DNA of 32,404 bases, taken from the NCBI GenBank assembly GCA_020430245.1, contig JAGQKG010000017.1:1-32404 (forward strand), read 5' to 3'. Source of the stretch: Nitrospira sp. GTDB lineage: Bacteria; Nitrospirota; Nitrospiria; Nitrospirales; UBA8639. The position numbers and the translations under genes were made by a program. Positions 16,588 to 24,761 of this stretch are shown here, piece after piece. Under the pieces are notes generated by a model. That model had not been told where the DNA came from and did no database searches. It was given only the letters and a program-made list of their open reading frames with translations. Position 1 is the stretch's first letter. Each line of letters starts with the position of its first letter.

Positions 16588-19449
16588 CTAGTGAGCATGC
16601 GAACCAATGCTGGCTTCAATCAATTGCTCCAGGCGAGCCAACCCCTTTTCAACATCGGTCCCTAGATGGAGACGAATGACCCGTCGTTGTCGACTGTTCA
16701 GGCTTTGCATATCGCCCAATGCTTGCGCGGCTTTCAACACGCCAAACGAATATGGCTCATCAGGAATGGAAAGATCCTCCCGATCTTCACATGTCACCTG
16801 AATAAACACACCAGAATTGGGTCCACCCTTATGCAATTGCCCCGTGGAATGGAGAAATCGTGGGCCATATCCTAACGTAGTCGCAACCTGTTTAGTCTCA
16901 CGAATGTTGGTACGCATACGTTGAAAAATGGCATGGACAGCATCGGTGCGTTCTACATAGGCATTGATGGCGAAATAATCACCTGATTGGATACGAGCGA
17001 GATGCGCAGCCAACACATCTTCCAATGAATCCTTGCCTTTGAGGACAGCGGCGTTCTGTTCATCGGTATAGACTGCAACATTGCCATCGCTGAGTAAGGG
17101 GATAGAGTCGGGCAAGGTACCATTCCGGGTAAAGGCTTCTAAATATTTCTTCGTGTAATCCTTACTTTCCTGGACGTTTGGTTGATCGAACGCATTAATC
17201 TCCAACAAAGCCCCTGCCACTGCCGTCGCCATTTCCCATAAGAAAAATTGCTCACCAAGATTAATCAGGTCGGCGACGTTGATGCGAATCACCGGATGCC
17301 CGGCTTGTTCAAGGGCCTTCACCTTGGCTTCCTGTGTGGCATCAATTCCTTGTTCATATCGGATGTAGGCAAAGACCCGGTCATGATCGTAGACCTCAGG
17401 ATCCCCTAAAGATTCCCCATCAACTGGAATGATTCCCTTTCCTTCTTTCCCCGTACTCTCAGCCACCAATTGTTCTAACCACGCACCCAGATCCCATAGC
17501 GCTGGCGAGGTCACAAAGGTCAGTTTGTCCTTTCCAGCCTTGGCACACATGCCCAGAACCGTCCCGAGGATCACTCCTGGATTATCCTGAGGGGGCACGC
17601 TGGCCCCACAGGAATGGCGCATACGTTCTGCCCGATACAGGAAATGCTCAATGTTTACGCCCATCAGGGCCGCTGGGACCATGCCAAAATTAGAAAGAGC
17701 CGAATATCGACCGCCAATTTCTGGAACGCCCGGCAGAATATGTCGGAATCGCAACTCCTTGGCCACTTGCTCCAGTAACGAGCCAGGGTCGGTAATGGCC
17801 ACAAAATGATTACCCGCCTTCTCCCCCACAACCTGCCGCATACGCTCAAAGAAATATTTCTGAAACACGAGTGGTTCGGTCGTAGATCCCGATTTACTGG
17901 CCACCACACACAACGTTTTTGACAAATCGACTCGGTGTTCAAATGCCCGAACCTGCGAGGGTACCGTGCTATCCAACACATGTAATTCAGGATATCCGGG
18001 AATTACCCCAAAGGTCATCCGGCAGACTTCCGGGCACAGGCTGCTTCCCCCCATGCCCAGGATCAGAACATGTTTAAACCCCGCTTCTGTGATTTCTTTT
18101 CCCAAAGCCAGCAATCGGGGTATGGAGGGAAGTTGCAGTTCCGTAATTCGTAACCATCCCAGCGCATTCCGAATATGCTCATGATGAGCAGGATCGTGAT
18201 GCCAGACGGTTGGATCCTTGCTCCACAAACGGCGAACCAGATTGGTGTGCTGGAATTCTTTAAGCGTCTCGTCAATCTTCGGTTGCAGAGGGCCAACCGA
18301 ATAGGTGACCCGGTCCACTTTCTCTCCTAAGATCATGACCCGCTTCCGGCTAATCACGCCCATTAGTTGATCAAAGGCATCCAAAAACATTTGTGCGCCA
18401 TCCCTCAGGAGGGTGTCGGTAACCTCCTCCATCGAAATTCCAGCCTCGGCCAACTGCCGCATAGTAGCTTTCGCTTCAGCAAGGCCATCCTGGATCGTAT
18501 TTTTCACGGTCCCGTGCTTCCGGAAAGCCGTAAACGTTGCTTCAGGCATCGTGTTTACGGTGTCAGGACCGATGAGATTATCAACATAGTAGGTATCCGG
18601 GTATTTGGGATTTTTCGTGCCGGTGCTGGCCCAAAGGACCCGCTGAACCCGTGCACCTTCTGCTTTGAGGGGTTGAAATTCGGCACTCGCAAAGACTTCC
18701 CGAAAAATTTGATAGGCCAACTTGGCATTGGCAATGGCCACCGTACCCAGGAGACCCTCCATCATCGCTCGTTGGGCAGGTCGAGTTTCTTTTGAAAGGT
18801 TCGCTTCTAATTGTTTATCAATCAGAGTATCAATTCGGCTGACGAAAAAGCTGGCCACCGAGGCAACGCGATGCACATTCCCCCGATGCGCCGCCAACCG
18901 TTTCAACCCACGGATATAGCTCCAGGCCACCTGCTCATACACCACCACACTGAATAAAAGAGTGACATTAATATTGATGCCTTGGGACAGAAGCTCTTCG
19001 ATAGCGGGCAACCCTTCCGGAGTTCCAGGCACTTTAATCATGACATTGTCCCGGCCTACGGCTTGCCACAAACGGACCGCTTCATCGATGGTGCCTTGTG
19101 TATCAAAGGCCAAATCCGGAGAGACCTCCAAACTCACATAGCCATCTCGACCGTCGGAGGTCTCATAAACTGGCCGCATCAGATCAGCTGCATCCTGGAT
19201 GTCTTGAATGGCCACTCCCTCATAAATCTGTTTGACGCTCGTGACCAGAGACGCCACCTCTGCAATCGCGTCATCATAGTCGGCACTCCCTGCAATGGCT
19301 TTTTCAAAAATTGAGGGATTCGAGGTCATCCCCATGAGACCGTCCTTCTCAATAAGGGCCTGGAGTTCTCCAGAGGTAATTAAACCGCGACGAATATAGT
19401 CATACCAGGGACTTTGTCCCATCTCACGAAGCTGGACGAGTGGATTCAT
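16588..19449 (-). CDS. tal-pgi: Bifunctional transaldolase / glucose-6-phosphate isomerase fusion
   Basis: A fusion of about 953 residues. Residues 1 to about 370 are a TalB-like transaldolase: MTSNPSIFEKAI (41-52), the Schiff-base lysine K139 in VMIKVPGT, and KNTIQDGL. From about 375 onward it is phosphoglucose isomerase: GMGGSS (465-470), SKSGSTTEP (518-526), then GGRYSALSNFG. The start at ATG 19449 has AAGGAG nearby; a TTG further upstream would place that site inside the gene. The first half exchanges three-carbon units between sugar phosphates and the second interconverts fructose and glucose 6-phosphate, so one polypeptide returns pentose-pathway products to zwf. The gene follows tkt by 27 bases. 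Confidence 0.95.
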   Translation of the reverse strand: MNPLVQLREMGQSPWYDYIRRGLITSGELQALIEKDGLMGMTSNPSIFEKAIAGSADYDDAIAEVASLVTSVKQIYEGVAIQDIQDAADLMRPVYETSDGRDGYVSLEVSPDLAFDTQGTIDEAVRLWQAVGRDNVMIKVPGTPEGLPAIEELLSQGININVTLLFSVVVYEQVAWSYIRGLKRLAAHRGNVHRVASVASFFVSRIDTLIDKQLEANLSKETRPAQRAMMEGLLGTVAIANAKLAYQIFREVFASAEFQPLKAEGARVQRVLWASTGTKNPKYPDTYYVDNLIGPDTVNTMPEATFTAFRKHGTVKNTIQDGLAEAKATMRQLAEAGISMEEVTDTLLRDGAQMFLDAFDQLMGVISRKRVMILGEKVDRVTYSVGPLQPKIDETLKEFQHTNLVRRLWSKDPTVWHHDPAHHEHIRNALGWLRITELQLPSIPRLLALGKEITEAGFKHVLILGMGGSSLCPEVCRMTFGVIPGYPELHVLDSTVPSQVRAFEHRVDLSKTLCVVASKSGSTTEPLVFQKYFFERMRQVVGEKAGNHFVAITDPGSLLEQVAKELRFRHILPGVPEIGGRYSALSNFGMVPAALMGVNIEHFLYRAERMRHSCGASVPPQDNPGVILGTVLGMCAKAGKDKLTFVTSPALWDLGAWLEQLVAESTGKEGKGIIPVDGESLGDPEVYDHDRVFAYIRYEQGIDATQEAKVKALEQAGHPVIRINVADLINLGEQFFLWEMATAVAGALLEINAFDQPNVQESKDYTKKYLEAFTRNGTLPDSIPLLSDGNVAVYTDEQNAAVLKGKDSLEDVLAAHLARIQSGDYFAINAYVERTDAVHAIFQRMRTNIRETKQVATTLGYGPRFLHSTGQLHKGGPNSGVFIQVTCEDREDLSIPDEPYSFGVLKAAQALGDMQSLNSRQRRVIRLHLGTDVEKGLARLEQLIEASIGSHAH

Positions 19450-19476
19450 GGGGAGGTTCTCCTTGAAAGACAAGAA

Positions 19477-21567
19477 TTAGCGTTGAACGGTTGTGGCGTG
19501 CGATTGGTGCCGTGCAATCTGCGCCTTGGCCGCTGCCACCACATGCTCAACCGTAAATCCAAATTTTTTGGCTAATTCCTTGAGTGGAGCCGATGCGCCA
19601 AATGATTTCATCCCAATCGAGTGGCCCTGGGTTCCAACATAATTCCCCCATCCAAAGACGGAGGCTTGCTCGACCGATACCCGTGCGGTCACATCGGGGG
19701 GAATAACCGAGCGTCGATAGTCTTCCGATTGTTGTTCGAACAATTCCCAGGAAGGCATACTGACCACTCGACTCCTAATCCCCTCCACCGCCAATTGCTC
19801 ATAGGCTTGCACGCACAAAGGCACCTCACTTCCCGTTCCGAGCAATAATACCTCTGGGACCCCATCAGAAGGGTCCGCCAACACATAGGCACCTTTGGCC
19901 ACCCCGGACGCAGACGCATATTTCATGCGATCTAATGTGGGAATCGCCTGCCGCGAGACGATCATAATCACCGGTTCGTGCCGAAGCTCCATAATCACCC
20001 TCCACGCTTCGGCAATTTCGTTGGCATCTCCAGGGCGAAACACAATTAATCCGGGAATCGCGCGGAGTGAAGAGATTTGTTCAATGGGCTGGTGTGTCGG
20101 TCCATCTTCTCCCACCCCAATAGAATCATGGGTAAAGATATGGACGACAGGAATTTCCATCAAGGCACTTAACCGGATAGCCGGTCGGGCATAATCGCTA
20201 AAGATGAGAAATCCTGAGCCATAGGGGCGGACCTTTGACAGGGACAAGCCATTCAGGATAGCGCTCATTGCATGTTCTCGAACGCCAAAATGGATATTAC
20301 GTCCTGATGGATTGCTGCCGGTTAAATCCCCGGCTCCCTCAAAGGTTAACCGAGTCTTTGTGGATGGAGCCAGGTCCGGGGCCCCGCCAAAAAGCCAGGG
20401 AATCGTCGCTGCCAAAGCATTCAACACGATTCCAGACACTTCCCGACCGGCAAGACCTTTGGCATCAGGCGGGAACACAGGAATTTTACGGTCCCATCCA
20501 TCTGGCAATTGTCTATGCTGCATCTGATACAAGTGACCAGCCAAGTCCGGATACTTGGCTCGATATTCTGCAAACCGGGTCATCCACGCCGTACGCAAAT
20601 CTTTGCCTCGTTTCCCGATACCCTGTTGAAAATGAGCCGGAACCTGTTCGGGTACAAGGAATCGTGCCTCTTCCGGCCAACCATAATAGCGTTTGGCCAA
20701 CCGGATCTCTTCTTCACCCAATGGTTCACCATGAGCGGAATGCGTGTCCTGTTTATTTGGCGCTCCATATCCAATATGGCTATCCACAATGATCAACGTC
20801 GGACGATCTGATTCCTTCAAAAACGTGCCAAAGGCGCGATCCAGCCTATGGAGATCATTGGCATCCCCCACACGGGTCACATTCCAACCATAGGACATAA
20901 ACCTGGTGGTCACATCTTCGGTAAAGGCTAGGTCCGTAGATCCTTCAATGGTGATCCGATTATTGTCATAGATCCAACACAGATTCGACAACTTCAAGTG
21001 TCCGGCAAGGGAGGCGGCTTCTGATGACACCCCTTCCATCAAGCACCCATCACCACAGATGGCATACACATTGTAGTTGAACATTTCAAAGTCAGGACGA
21101 TTGAAATACCCGGCCATCCACCGTTGGGCAATCGCCATGCCGACGCTGGTCGCCACCCCTTGCCCTAATGGACCAGTCGTGGTTTCGATACCCGATGTCC
21201 AACGATACTCAGGATGACCAGGGCATTTACTCTCTAATTGCCGAAACCGTTTGATATCCTCGAGTGTGACAGACGGCTCACCTAATTGTTCATATTGACC
21301 GTTGACTGACTTCACGCCACAAAGGTGCAGCAAGGAATAAAGCAACATTGACGCATGTCCAGCCGAGAGAACAAACCGATCCCGATTCGGCCAGATGGGA
21401 TCATCCGGGTCGGAGCGTAAAATCCGATTCCAGAGCCAATACGCGACAGGGGCCAGGGCCATCGGGGTTCCGGGATGTCCGGAGTTCGCGGCTTGCACCG
21501 CATCCATCGATAAGGTACGAATGGTGTTAATACAAAGCTGGTCCAGCGAATCGCATGCAGATTTCAT
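19477..21567 (-). CDS. tkt: Transketolase
   Basis: A thiamine-diphosphate enzyme of about 696 residues that moves two-carbon units in the non-oxidative pentose phosphate pathway. SGHPG is at 29-33, TTGPLGQG at about 130-137, and the TPP-binding GDGCLMEG at 172-179. The pyrimidine domain is seen as FGVREHAMSAILNG, and THDSIGVGEDGPTHQPIEQ is the conserved central motif. I chose ATG 21567 because GAAGGAG lies six bases upstream; the ATG 21 bases earlier has no such site. It is the first gene of a minus-strand unit with tal-pgi. Confidence 0.95.
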   Translation of the reverse strand: MKSACDSLDQLCINTIRTLSMDAVQAANSGHPGTPMALAPVAYWLWNRILRSDPDDPIWPNRDRFVLSAGHASMLLYSLLHLCGVKSVNGQYEQLGEPSVTLEDIKRFRQLESKCPGHPEYRWTSGIETTTGPLGQGVATSVGMAIAQRWMAGYFNRPDFEMFNYNVYAICGDGCLMEGVSSEAASLAGHLKLSNLCWIYDNNRITIEGSTDLAFTEDVTTRFMSYGWNVTRVGDANDLHRLDRAFGTFLKESDRPTLIIVDSHIGYGAPNKQDTHSAHGEPLGEEEIRLAKRYYGWPEEARFLVPEQVPAHFQQGIGKRGKDLRTAWMTRFAEYRAKYPDLAGHLYQMQHRQLPDGWDRKIPVFPPDAKGLAGREVSGIVLNALAATIPWLFGGAPDLAPSTKTRLTFEGAGDLTGSNPSGRNIHFGVREHAMSAILNGLSLSKVRPYGSGFLIFSDYARPAIRLSALMEIPVVHIFTHDSIGVGEDGPTHQPIEQISSLRAIPGLIVFRPGDANEIAEAWRVIMELRHEPVIMIVSRQAIPTLDRMKYASASGVAKGAYVLADPSDGVPEVLLLGTGSEVPLCVQAYEQLAVEGIRSRVVSMPSWELFEQQSEDYRRSVIPPDVTARVSVEQASVFGWGNYVGTQGHSIGMKSFGASAPLKELAKKFGFTVEHVVAAAKAQIARHQSHATTVQR

Positions 21568-21725
21568 TCTTGCTCCTTCGTTTTCCATAATAAGTGAGCT
21601 ATCTCGCGTGACAAGGGTTCATTGTGTGAGAAAGGCGAGTATCTGCATCCTATCATAGGTCCTTCTTTCACTCTATATTATTATGACCCATTAGATTCTT
21701 TGGCAACGGACTTGTCGACTCATTA

Positions 21726-21745
21726 GAAGACAGAAGATTGTCTTC
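21726..21745. repeat. Small inverted repeat upstream of ttuB
   Basis: GAAGACA (21726-21732) and TGTCTTC (21739-21745) form a 7-bp stem with a six-base loop. It sits in the 250-bp divergent region between tkt and the MoaD-like gene. It could be an operator or a leader hairpin; no function can be shown from sequence. Confidence 0.25.
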
Positions 21746-21817
21746 AGACCAAGACCCAAAAGTAGCAGAATGTCATGAGTTGCCAATCCCATGAACCTGT
21801 CTTTATGATTCGAACCC

Positions 21818-22012
21818 ATGAAAGTCCATCTTAGCCATCCCACACGCGACGTGGTCATCCAGGGCCCAAAACGGGTTGCTGAAATTTTCAAAGAACTCAA
21901 TTTACTCCCTGAAGCCTTCTTGATCATACGCGGACAGGATCTCATAACCGAAGACGAAACCGTGGCGGATGGGGATAGCATAGAAATCCGCCCGGTCATT
22001 TCCGGAGGGTAA
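21818..22012 (+). CDS. MoaD/ThiS-like sulfur carrier (TtuB-like)
   Basis: This 64-residue beta-grasp protein ends in the Gly-Gly tail (PVISGG) that is activated and thiocarboxylated in ubiquitin-like sulfur carriers. The middle (DETVADGDSIEIRPV) is the usual MoaD/ThiS turn. The next gene, a TtuA-type thiolase, starts five bases after its stop. This points to a sulfur donor for tRNA thiolation, as TtuB is for TtuA in Thermus, rather than molybdopterin or thiamine synthesis. No MoaE, ThiG or E1-like activating enzyme is nearby, so the activating enzyme must be elsewhere. Confidence 0.8.
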   Translation: MKVHLSHPTRDVVIQGPKRVAEIFKELNLLPEAFLIIRGQDLITEDETVADGDSIEIRPVISGG

Positions 22013-22016
22013 ACGC

Positions 22017-22952
22017 ATGCGCTGCCGAAAATGTCCAAAACGGGCGGTACTGGGACTGCCAAGGCACAATACGGCGTTTTGTGGCGACTGTCTCACTGAA
22101 TTTGTGCGGACCCAGGTGCAACGAGCCATTAAGACTCAACAGATGTTTTCCCCGGAAGATCGCATTCTGGTTGCCGTATCGGGAGGAAAGGACAGCCTGA
22201 CCCTTTGGGAAATCCTTCTGAAATTAGGCTATCGGGTCGATGCGCTGTATGTTGATTTAGGCATTCCCGGTTATTCCAGCCGATCAAAAGAAAAAGTCGT
22301 ACAGTTTGCCAAAATGGTGGCTGAACCCTGCGGATCCCGACTCACAATTCATACCGTGGAAGAAGATGCGGGAGCGGGGATCAAAGAATTAGCCAACCTG
22401 ATCAAGCGCCCCACCTGTTCAGCCTGCGGCACCATTAAACGGTATCAGTTTAATCGGGTGGCCTGGCAAAATCACTATAACGTGATGGCCACAGGCCATA
22501 ATTTAGACGATGAGGCGGCCAGACTTCTAGGCAATGTTCTGCAGTGGCAAGAGGAATATTTGCAGAAACAATCGCCCAGCCTTCCCGCCTCGGTCGAAGG
22601 TTTTGCGAAAAAAGTGAAACCGCTCTACCGCATGACCGAACGGGAAATTGCCGCCTATGCCGTGGTCAACCGGATTGACTATTTGGTTGAAGAATGCCCG
22701 ATGGCCAAAGGCGCGAAGATGTTGGTATTTAAAGATGCGCTGAATCGCTTGGAAGCGGAATCCCCGGGAACCAAGCAACGGTTTTATTGGGGGTTCCTTG
22801 ATCGACAGGAAAAATCGTCTTCCGTTGCCCCATCGATGAGCCAGATCGACCAAACCACATTGCAACCCTGTACCGTGTGCAGTCAACCCACGACTGCGGG
22901 AACCTGCTCCTTTTGCCGCATGATGGTCCGGGCCAAAACGGCAGTGAAGTAA
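22017..22952 (+). CDS. ttuA: TtuA/TtcA-family tRNA 2-thiolation enzyme
   Basis: This 311-residue PP-loop ATPase has two zinc-finger-like Cys sets. Cys3/Cys6 and Cys22/Cys25 are at the N-terminus; Cys285/Cys288 and Cys297/Cys300 are at the C-terminus. The ATP pyrophosphatase loop is SGGKDS (55-60). Cys134, Cys137 (CSACG) and Cys227 (EECPM) match the three residues that hold the [4Fe-4S] cluster in TtuA/TtcA enzymes. TtuA makes 2-thio-ribothymidine at tRNA position 54, whereas TtcA thiolates C32. The two zinc modules and the adjacent sulfur carrier favour the TtuA type. The target nucleotide is inferred, not shown. Confidence 0.85.
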   Translation: MRCRKCPKRAVLGLPRHNTAFCGDCLTEFVRTQVQRAIKTQQMFSPEDRILVAVSGGKDSLTLWEILLKLGYRVDALYVDLGIPGYSSRSKEKVVQFAKMVAEPCGSRLTIHTVEEDAGAGIKELANLIKRPTCSACGTIKRYQFNRVAWQNHYNVMATGHNLDDEAARLLGNVLQWQEEYLQKQSPSLPASVEGFAKKVKPLYRMTEREIAAYAVVNRIDYLVEECPMAKGAKMLVFKDALNRLEAESPGTKQRFYWGFLDRQEKSSSVAPSMSQIDQTTLQPCTVCSQPTTAGTCSFCRMMVRAKTAVK

Positions 22953-23222
22953 TTTCACTTTTTCCCTCAACAGGATTCCGCAAAACCTGCCTTCCTTGAC
23001 TTCTTGCTAAAATCTAGCCTCTATCACAAAAAGAACGACCTCCCAAAAGGATTTTGGACCCATATTCATGCCCCCCGGCTTCCCCATTACCAATGGCCAA
23101 ACGGAACAATAATGGAAGTGACACATCACGAACGACAGTCAAGAAAGACGCCATGGAGCAGCACACACCCTTGAGCACTTTTCGAACACCCTTAAAAAGA
23201 CAGGGAATTTATCGAGGTTGAG

Positions 23223-23654
23223 TTATTCGGGGAGCTCGATGCTTCCCCCTTCCAGATCGGCATCGATGCCGGTCAGCTCCATTTTGTTGCCAACCCGCCA
23301 CCATTCGGGGGAAATTTCAGACAAGGTGCCTTTCGAGGTATAAAATTTTGCAGCAGGGATGGCCACTGCTTGGTGAGACTTTTTGTGTATTTCCATGACA
23401 AGAGTTTTCAGGGTCGTATCTTCCACCTTGACTCTATCCGGCAACTCCGTGAAAACAAATCGATCGCCAGTGTTGTGTTCCCAGACATTGCGTTGCAACT
23501 TGGCCACTTCAGTCCCCGTGGGCATAAACACCCCCATACTCAATGCCAGCTTTTCCCCCTTTTCCAACCACTCAATACGAAGTTGTTCTTTACCGTGAGC
23601 CATAAAGACACCATCGGTATTCCGAAGAGTATTCGTTCCCAATTCAATATCCAT
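23223..23654 (-). CDS. Hypothetical protein, about 143 residues
   Basis: I do not recognise a family. The protein starts at ATG 23654, which has AAAGGA upstream; a longer frame to a GTG at 23705 is possible. The sequence is soluble, without signal or membrane segment. It is rich in alternating hydrophobic residues suggesting beta structure (LRIEWLEKGEKLALSMGVFM, DRFVFTELPDRVKVEDTTLK). It ends with an acidic tail (DADLEGGSIELPE). It follows the flippase-like gene by about 108 bases on the same strand and could be the last gene of the phosphonate-type cluster, or independent. Confidence 0.55.
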   Translation of the reverse strand: MDIELGTNTLRNTDGVFMAHGKEQLRIEWLEKGEKLALSMGVFMPTGTEVAKLQRNVWEHNTGDRFVFTELPDRVKVEDTTLKTLVMEIHKKSHQAVAIPAAKFYTSKGTLSEISPEWWRVGNKMELTGIDADLEGGSIELPE

Positions 23655-23762
23655 CGTTCCCACATCCTTTCTCGGGTAACCTTCCGTGAGAGCCCGATTA
23701 TTCACAATAGATCTGGAGAGTTCAAGCCACCGAATATTTTCACAGAATCAATCAGTTTGGCC

Positions 23763-24761
23763 CTACCGTTCCAACGAATTCATCTGGTCCGATCCACTAC
23801 CCTGGCCTTTCAAGAACATCAGACAAACAAGACCAAAGACAATCCAGAGAATTTCTCGCAATCGTCGGATAAGGGCAAAGGTAATTCCCGTCACCTCCGA
23901 ATAACCGAAAGTCATTAACAGTAACGTGTATCCTCCTTCTTGGGCACCCAGGCTTCCCGGAATGAAAAATGTTCCGCCTTTGATGAGCACGGTCAGCGCC
24001 GCAATTGAGATGGCTACCCACACATCGATACTCACATCAAGAAAGTAGAGAATGGCATATACCTCAAGCGTTTCCATCATCCAGGCCAGAAAAAATAAGG
24101 CCAACGCCCCATAAAAGGTCTCCCGGTGCTGAGAATAAAATCCCCGGATCGTGCCGTCCAGCTCCTGTAATTGAGATTCCCGTTTTTCAAGAAAGGTGAC
24201 CCGGATACCGCATGCTCGCAAGAGGCTCAAGCACCCCATACCGAGACCGTGGCGTTGGAGCAGCACGAACAGCCCGACGCCAAACGCTAAGACTGCGACA
24301 CTGACCAACATCGCCATCCAGTAATGACCTGAATCGCCAAGTATCCAAAAAGCCAACGCCAATCCCAGCAAGATAAAAAGCACTTGGGCGAAGGTCATGG
24401 TGGTCTTCGCGGTAATCACAGACGCCAACCCATCCACCATTGGCACTCCGTATCGCTTCAGAAGATAGGCCTTCAGAGGCTCCCCACCGACATAGGCCGT
24501 CGGAGTCGTGACATTCACGGTTTCGCCGGCCATCCTAATGGCAAACAATCGCAGGAATCCGACCTTCTGAGCATGGGAACCCAAAGTGAATTGCCATCCC
24601 CAGGCTTCTAACCCATAGACAAGAATCATGGGAATGAGGATGAGCCCGAAATGGAGGAGGCCTAAACGAGAAACGGTGTGCTGAATCGGTTCGAGGCCGA
24701 TGTGGAGAACAATCCCGACCAAAGCCGCGAGGCCGACGACCAGGAAAAGCAGTTTAAGCAC
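23763..24761 (-). CDS. YbhN/UPF0104-type flippase-like membrane protein
   Basis: A membrane protein of about 332 residues with seven or more hydrophobic helices, of the family annotated as lysylphosphatidylglycerol synthase transmembrane or flippase-like domain. The hallmark region GETVNVTTPTAYVGGEPLKAYLL and the later GSLGAQEGGY are clear. The GTG at 24761 overlaps the end of the phosphatidyltransferase gene by eight bases, implying translational coupling. A longer frame would read far into that gene without a start signal. The soluble aminoacyl-transferase domain of MprF is absent, so lysyl-lipid synthesis is not implied. In this context, movement of the newly made polar lipid across the membrane is a reasonable hypothesis. 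Confidence 0.8.
   Translation of the reverse strand: MLKLLFLVVGLAALVGIVLHIGLEPIQHTVSRLGLLHFGLILIPMILVYGLEAWGWQFTLGSHAQKVGFLRLFAIRMAGETVNVTTPTAYVGGEPLKAYLLKRYGVPMVDGLASVITAKTTMTFAQVLFILLGLALAFWILGDSGHYWMAMLVSVAVLAFGVGLFVLLQRHGLGMGCLSLLRACGIRVTFLEKRESQLQELDGTIRGFYSQHRETFYGALALFFLAWMMETLEVYAILYFLDVSIDVWVAISIAALTVLIKGGTFFIPGSLGAQEGGYTLLLMTFGYSEVTGITFALIRRLREILWIVFGLVCLMFLKGQGSGSDQMNSLER

Noticed and set aside
20268..20792. 174-codon plus-strand frame inside the tkt region
   Set aside because: It is antisense to the conserved transketolase sequence, which explains the lack of stops.
23763..24761. MprF lysylphosphatidylglycerol synthase
   Set aside because: Only the membrane flippase-like part is present. 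The soluble lysyl-transferase domain is absent.
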